DNA of 41,652 nt from Bacillota bacterium (GTDB taxonomy: Bacteria > Bacillota > Dehalobacteriia > UBA4068): the NCBI GenBank assembly GCA_030527285.1, contig JAUNBC010000013.1:1-41652 (forward strand), read 5' to 3'. How positions within the stretch are numbered: the first letter of the stretch is position 1; the number at the start of each line of letters is the position of its first letter. The position numbers and the translations under genes are program-made. Positions 39,212 through 41,652 of the stretch are shown one piece after another. The notes under the pieces are model-generated. The model was given only the letters and a program-made list of their open reading frames with translations, searched no databases and was not told the DNA's origin.

Positions 39212-40331
39212 GGTCTTTGACCCCATCGTTGACAGGCAGCAGGCCAAGCTGGCCGCCGGTCATAAGGTACCGCTGCTGCGCATCGTGCGGCGGCCGACGA
39301 TCAGCCAAAGGAAGGCGTGGCTGATCCGCGGCGTGGCCTTCGTCAGCGCGCTGCTCACCGGCGCTTTGATGATCGCGCTGCTCGGACACAATCCCTTCGT
39401 CGTCTATGCGGATATGCTGGTCGGCGCGCTCGGCACTAAGACCTCGCTGATCGAGACGGTGAAGAACACTATACCCTTGCTGGTAGCAGCCCTGTCGGTG
39501 GCGCTGTCCTTCAAGATGCAATTCTGGAATATCGGCGCGGAGGGGCAGATCCTGGCCGGCGGTATCGCCGCCTCCTATTTTGCGCTGTTTTGGTTCGACG
39601 CCGTGCCCTCGTGGCTGCTGCTGTGTATAATGATGGTGGCGGCGGCGCTGGCGGGCGCGTTGTGGGGCGGCGTTCCCGCCTTCTTCAAAGCCAAATGGAA
39701 TACCAACGAAACGCTGTTCACGCTGATGCTCAACTATGTGGCGCTGGGTCTGGTCAAATATTTGCAGGCCGGCCCGTGGAAAAAGCCCGGCGGCTTCCCC
39801 AAGATCGCAATGTTCGATCAGGCGGCGCGCCTGCCCAAGCTGTTCGGCGTCCATATCGGCTGGATCATCGCCATCGCGGCGGTGATCTTCGTCGCCATCT
39901 ATTTGACCCGCTCCAAGCATGGCTATGAGACCACCGTGGTCGGGCAAAGCGCCAATACCGCCAAATACTCCGGCATGAGCGTGACGCGGGTGATCATCCG
40001 CACCATGGTCGTAGCCGGCGCTCTGGCCGGCCTGGTCGGTTTTATGCAGGTAGCGGGCGCGGACTATACGCTCAATGAAAGCACCGCCGGCGGCGTCGGT
40101 TTCACCGCCATCACCGTAGCGTGGCTGGCGCAGCTGCAACCGGTGGCGATGGTCGCGGTGGCGGCCTTCATTGCCATACTGCAAAAGGGCGCTAACCGTA
40201 TCCACACCACCTTCAATATACCGGCCACCGCCTCCGAGGTGCTGATCGGCATTATCCTTTTCTTCATGCTCGGCTGTGAATTCTTCATCAATTACCGGCT
40301 GATACTGCGCAAGAAAGGAGGTCAGGCCTGA
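39204..40331 (+). CDS. Nucleoside-type ABC transporter permease 1 (NupP/YufP-like)
   Basis: 375 residues, about nine helices. GGAAGGAGG lies ahead of the ATG at 39204. Features of the BPL_transp_2 permease family include an N-terminal cytoplasmic stretch with RRPTISQRKAWLIR and then MQFWNIGAEGQILAGGIAASY (about 104-124). KAKWNTNETLFTLMLNYVALGLVKYL and the coupling region GQSANTAKYSGMSVTRVI follow, with TAITVAWLAQLQPVAMV near the end (segments cited in part). It overlaps both neighbours and forms a heterodimeric channel with permease 2. Confidence 0.9.
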   Translation: MNKVFDPIVDRQQAKLAAGHKVPLLRIVRRPTISQRKAWLIRGVAFVSALLTGALMIALLGHNPFVVYADMLVGALGTKTSLIETVKNTIPLLVAALSVALSFKMQFWNIGAEGQILAGGIAASYFALFWFDAVPSWLLLCIMMVAAALAGALWGGVPAFFKAKWNTNETLFTLMLNYVALGLVKYLQAGPWKKPGGFPKIAMFDQAARLPKLFGVHIGWIIAIAAVIFVAIYLTRSKHGYETTVVGQSANTAKYSGMSVTRVIIRTMVVAGALAGLVGFMQVAGADYTLNESTAGGVGFTAITVAWLAQLQPVAMVAVAAFIAILQKGANRIHTTFNIPATASEVLIGIILFFMLGCEFFINYRLILRKKGGQA

Positions 40332-41335
40332 TGGATATTTTCGTTAACCTGATCAACGCCGCCGTACTGGCGGGCGCGCCGCTGTTATTCGGCACTATCG
40401 GCGAAATATTGACCGAGAAATCCGGCAACCTCAACTTAGGCGTAGAGGGCCTGATGTTCATGGGCGCGATCAGCGGCCTGGCCGGCGTTTACTTCGTCGA
40501 GGCGGCGGTGGGCGAGCTCAGCAGCGCGCTGATCGTGATGACGCTGGCCATCGTCTGCTCCTTCGTCTTCGGCTGCATCGGCTCGGCCATCTACGGCTTT
40601 CTGACGATCACGCTGCGCGCCAATCAGAACGTCACCGGCCTGACGCTGACCATTTTCGGCATCGGTTTCGCCAATTTCTTCGGCGCGGTATTCAGCTCGG
40701 CTAACGCCAGTAATTACATGGTCATCTCCTCCGCGGCCAAGCTGGCCTTTGCCAACGCGCCGATACTGCCGTTTCTTGCGCGCTGGGGCGAGAGCAGCCA
40801 GTTTTGGTTCTATGTCAACAAGCTGTTCTTCTCCTATAATTTCCTCGTCTATTTCGGCGTCATCCTTGCCGTATTGATGGCGCTGTTCTTCAACCGCAGC
40901 CGCATCGGCCTCAATCTGCGCGCCGTGGGCGAAAATCCCGCCACCGCCGACGCGGCCGGCATCGCCGTCAACCGCTACAAGTATCTGGCCACGATCATCG
41001 GCGGCGGCATCTGCGGCATCGGCGGCATGTATATCTCGATGGTGACGGCGCAGGGCGTATGGATATACAACTGCGTAGGCGGCCGCGGCTGGATCGCCGT
41101 GGCGCTGGTAATATTCGCCACCTGGTCGCCGGCGCGCGCCATTTTGGGCGGTATCATCTTCGGCGGGCTGACCATACTCCGCCTCTATGTGCCGATGGGC
41201 ATACCGATCGAGATCTACGATATCTTCCCCTATCTGGCGACGATATTGGTGCTGATCTTCACCAGCATCCGCCAGACGCGCGAGCACGCCATGCCCAAGC
41301 AATGCGGCTTCAATTACTTCCGCGAGGAACGCTAA
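40331..41335 (+). CDS. Nucleoside-type ABC transporter permease 2 (NupQ/YufQ-like)
   Basis: 334 residues, about eight helices. The ATG overlaps the upstream stop by one base (TGATG), with AAGGAGGTC 13 bases before it. Family motifs are TPLLFGTIGEILTEKSGNLNLGVEGLMFMGA near residue 20, ANQNVTGLTLTIFGIGFANF near 97, the coupling region NLRAVGENPATADAAGIAVNRYK near 195, and GRGWIAVALVIFATWSP near 250 (segments cited in part; the first begins A rather than T). The end RQTREHAMPKQCG is cytoplasmic. It is the last gene of the importer operon. Confidence 0.9.
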   Translation: MDIFVNLINAAVLAGAPLLFGTIGEILTEKSGNLNLGVEGLMFMGAISGLAGVYFVEAAVGELSSALIVMTLAIVCSFVFGCIGSAIYGFLTITLRANQNVTGLTLTIFGIGFANFFGAVFSSANASNYMVISSAAKLAFANAPILPFLARWGESSQFWFYVNKLFFSYNFLVYFGVILAVLMALFFNRSRIGLNLRAVGENPATADAAGIAVNRYKYLATIIGGGICGIGGMYISMVTAQGVWIYNCVGGRGWIAVALVIFATWSPARAILGGIIFGGLTILRLYVPMGIPIEIYDIFPYLATILVLIFTSIRQTREHAMPKQCGFNYFREER

Positions 41336-41598
41336 CGCCAGCGCGTCCATAAACTTCGCCATACGGCGTTGCGGACAACGGCCCGCTGCGGTCACGTACC
41401 TTTTTTGTACGCTCCCTTGCCGGTCATTGTCCGCGCCTTGTCTGGCTTGTTTCTGAACGCGCTGGGGACTTGTCTGGCTTGCGACCGAAGGGAGTGCATA
41501 CCTGAGGTTTTCCCATAGGGAAAAGCCAGGTAGGCCTTCTGAACGCGCTGGGGATTTGAAACTCACCCATCCATCCCGACAAAAAACCCGACCTCTGT
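41336..41598. other. Gene-free stretch with short direct repeats and a hairpin
   Basis: No credible gene; short minus-strand frames here lack ribosome sites. CTTGTCTGGCTTG occurs at 41437-41449 and 41469-41481. TTCTGAACGCGCTGGGGA occurs at 41451-41468 and 41537-41554. TTTTCCC and GGGAAAA form a small hairpin near 41508-41524. The first bases (41341-41354, GCGCGTCCATAAAC) repeat 14 bases found at 1050-1063. Repeats of this kind beside an IS end suggest a region of past insertions or rearrangement. Confidence 0.5.
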
Positions 41599-41652
41599 TG
41601 AAGTGACCCCAAAAAGTTAGACAATGAATTGAAGGAAAAACTGTTCAAGCAA
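41599..41652. mobile_element. Probable end of an IS3-family insertion sequence, continuing beyond the window
   Basis: TGAAGTGACCCCAAAAAG followed by TTAGACA matches, from memory, the terminal inverted repeat of IS3-family (IS150-like) elements. These often read TGACCCCAAAAAGTTAGACA at their ends. The next 30 bases lead toward the expected orfA start, but no transposase residues are inside the window. Only the left end is visible, so completeness cannot be judged. Confidence 0.55.

Noticed and set aside
41437-41554. CRISPR-like array
   Set aside because: Only two copies each of two different short repeats with irregular spacing; no array structure and no cas genes.
40436-41566. 376-residue minus-strand frame opposite permease 2
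   Set aside because: Antisense shadow with Asp/Ala/Arg/His-rich composition. The plus strand encodes a conserved permease.

Overview
The window reads as chromosomal DNA of an anaerobic, GC-rich bacterium, most likely from the Bacillota (a clostridial or Negativicutes-like lineage). The support is indirect: S-layer homology (SLH) segments, copper-amine-oxidase-type 'stalk' repeats, many lipoprotein SBPs, an ECF S component, an oxygen-reducing A-type flavoprotein, and strong AAGGAGG-type ribosome sites with sigma-A promoters of 17-18 bp spacing. No rRNA, tRNA, CRISPR array or complete mobile element was seen. An insertion-sequence end appears to start about 55 bases before the right edge.

Layout. 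(1) Bases 1-4341: an operon cut by the left edge. It holds three proteins carrying molybdopterin-oxidoreductase-like domains, an ECF-type S component and a lipoprotein phosphodiesterase. (2) 4342-5112: a non-coding block with two terminators, a palindromic repeat inside 15-bp direct repeats, one copy of a dispersed repeat, and a good promoter with a long leader. (3) 5113-10299: a branched-chain amino acid/amide-type ABC importer in the order livG-livF-livK-livH-livM. (4) 10557-22759: a long same-strand operon. It has two FecCD permeases and their ATPase, a MoxR AAA+ ATPase, a DUF58 protein, a DUF4129-like membrane protein without the usual transglutaminase, two diverged FecB-type binding proteins (one with stalk repeats), and a protein joining a tungstate/molybdate-binding-like domain to a class I methyltransferase. 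(5) 23054-24802: a secreted protein joining SLH segments to a PstS-like phosphate-binding domain. (6) 25021-28893: a minus-strand set of radical SAM protein, methyltransferase and AMP-dependent ligase, with a NifX-like gene divergent from it. The set resembles the Trs/DVU_1553-1556 group. (7) 28995-32279: a 1094-residue secreted protein with cadherin-like beta-sandwich and stalk repeats. (8) 32534-33736 and 37649-41335: a BMP-family nucleoside-binding lipoprotein and, separated from it, its probable ABC ATPase and two permeases. Between them lie a flavin-binding PNPOx-like protein, an FAD-dependent dehydrogenase and an FprA flavoprotein.

The best candidate for an undescribed system is the 10.5-22.8 kb operon. 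A metal- or cofactor-type importer is co-transcribed with a MoxR/DUF58 module of the kind often used to remodel or metallate protein complexes. It ends in a cytoplasmic-looking oxyanion-binding/methyltransferase fusion. The substrate cannot be read from sequence. A cofactor containing molybdenum or tungsten, or a metallophore, is an inference. All calls are by eye, without database searches.
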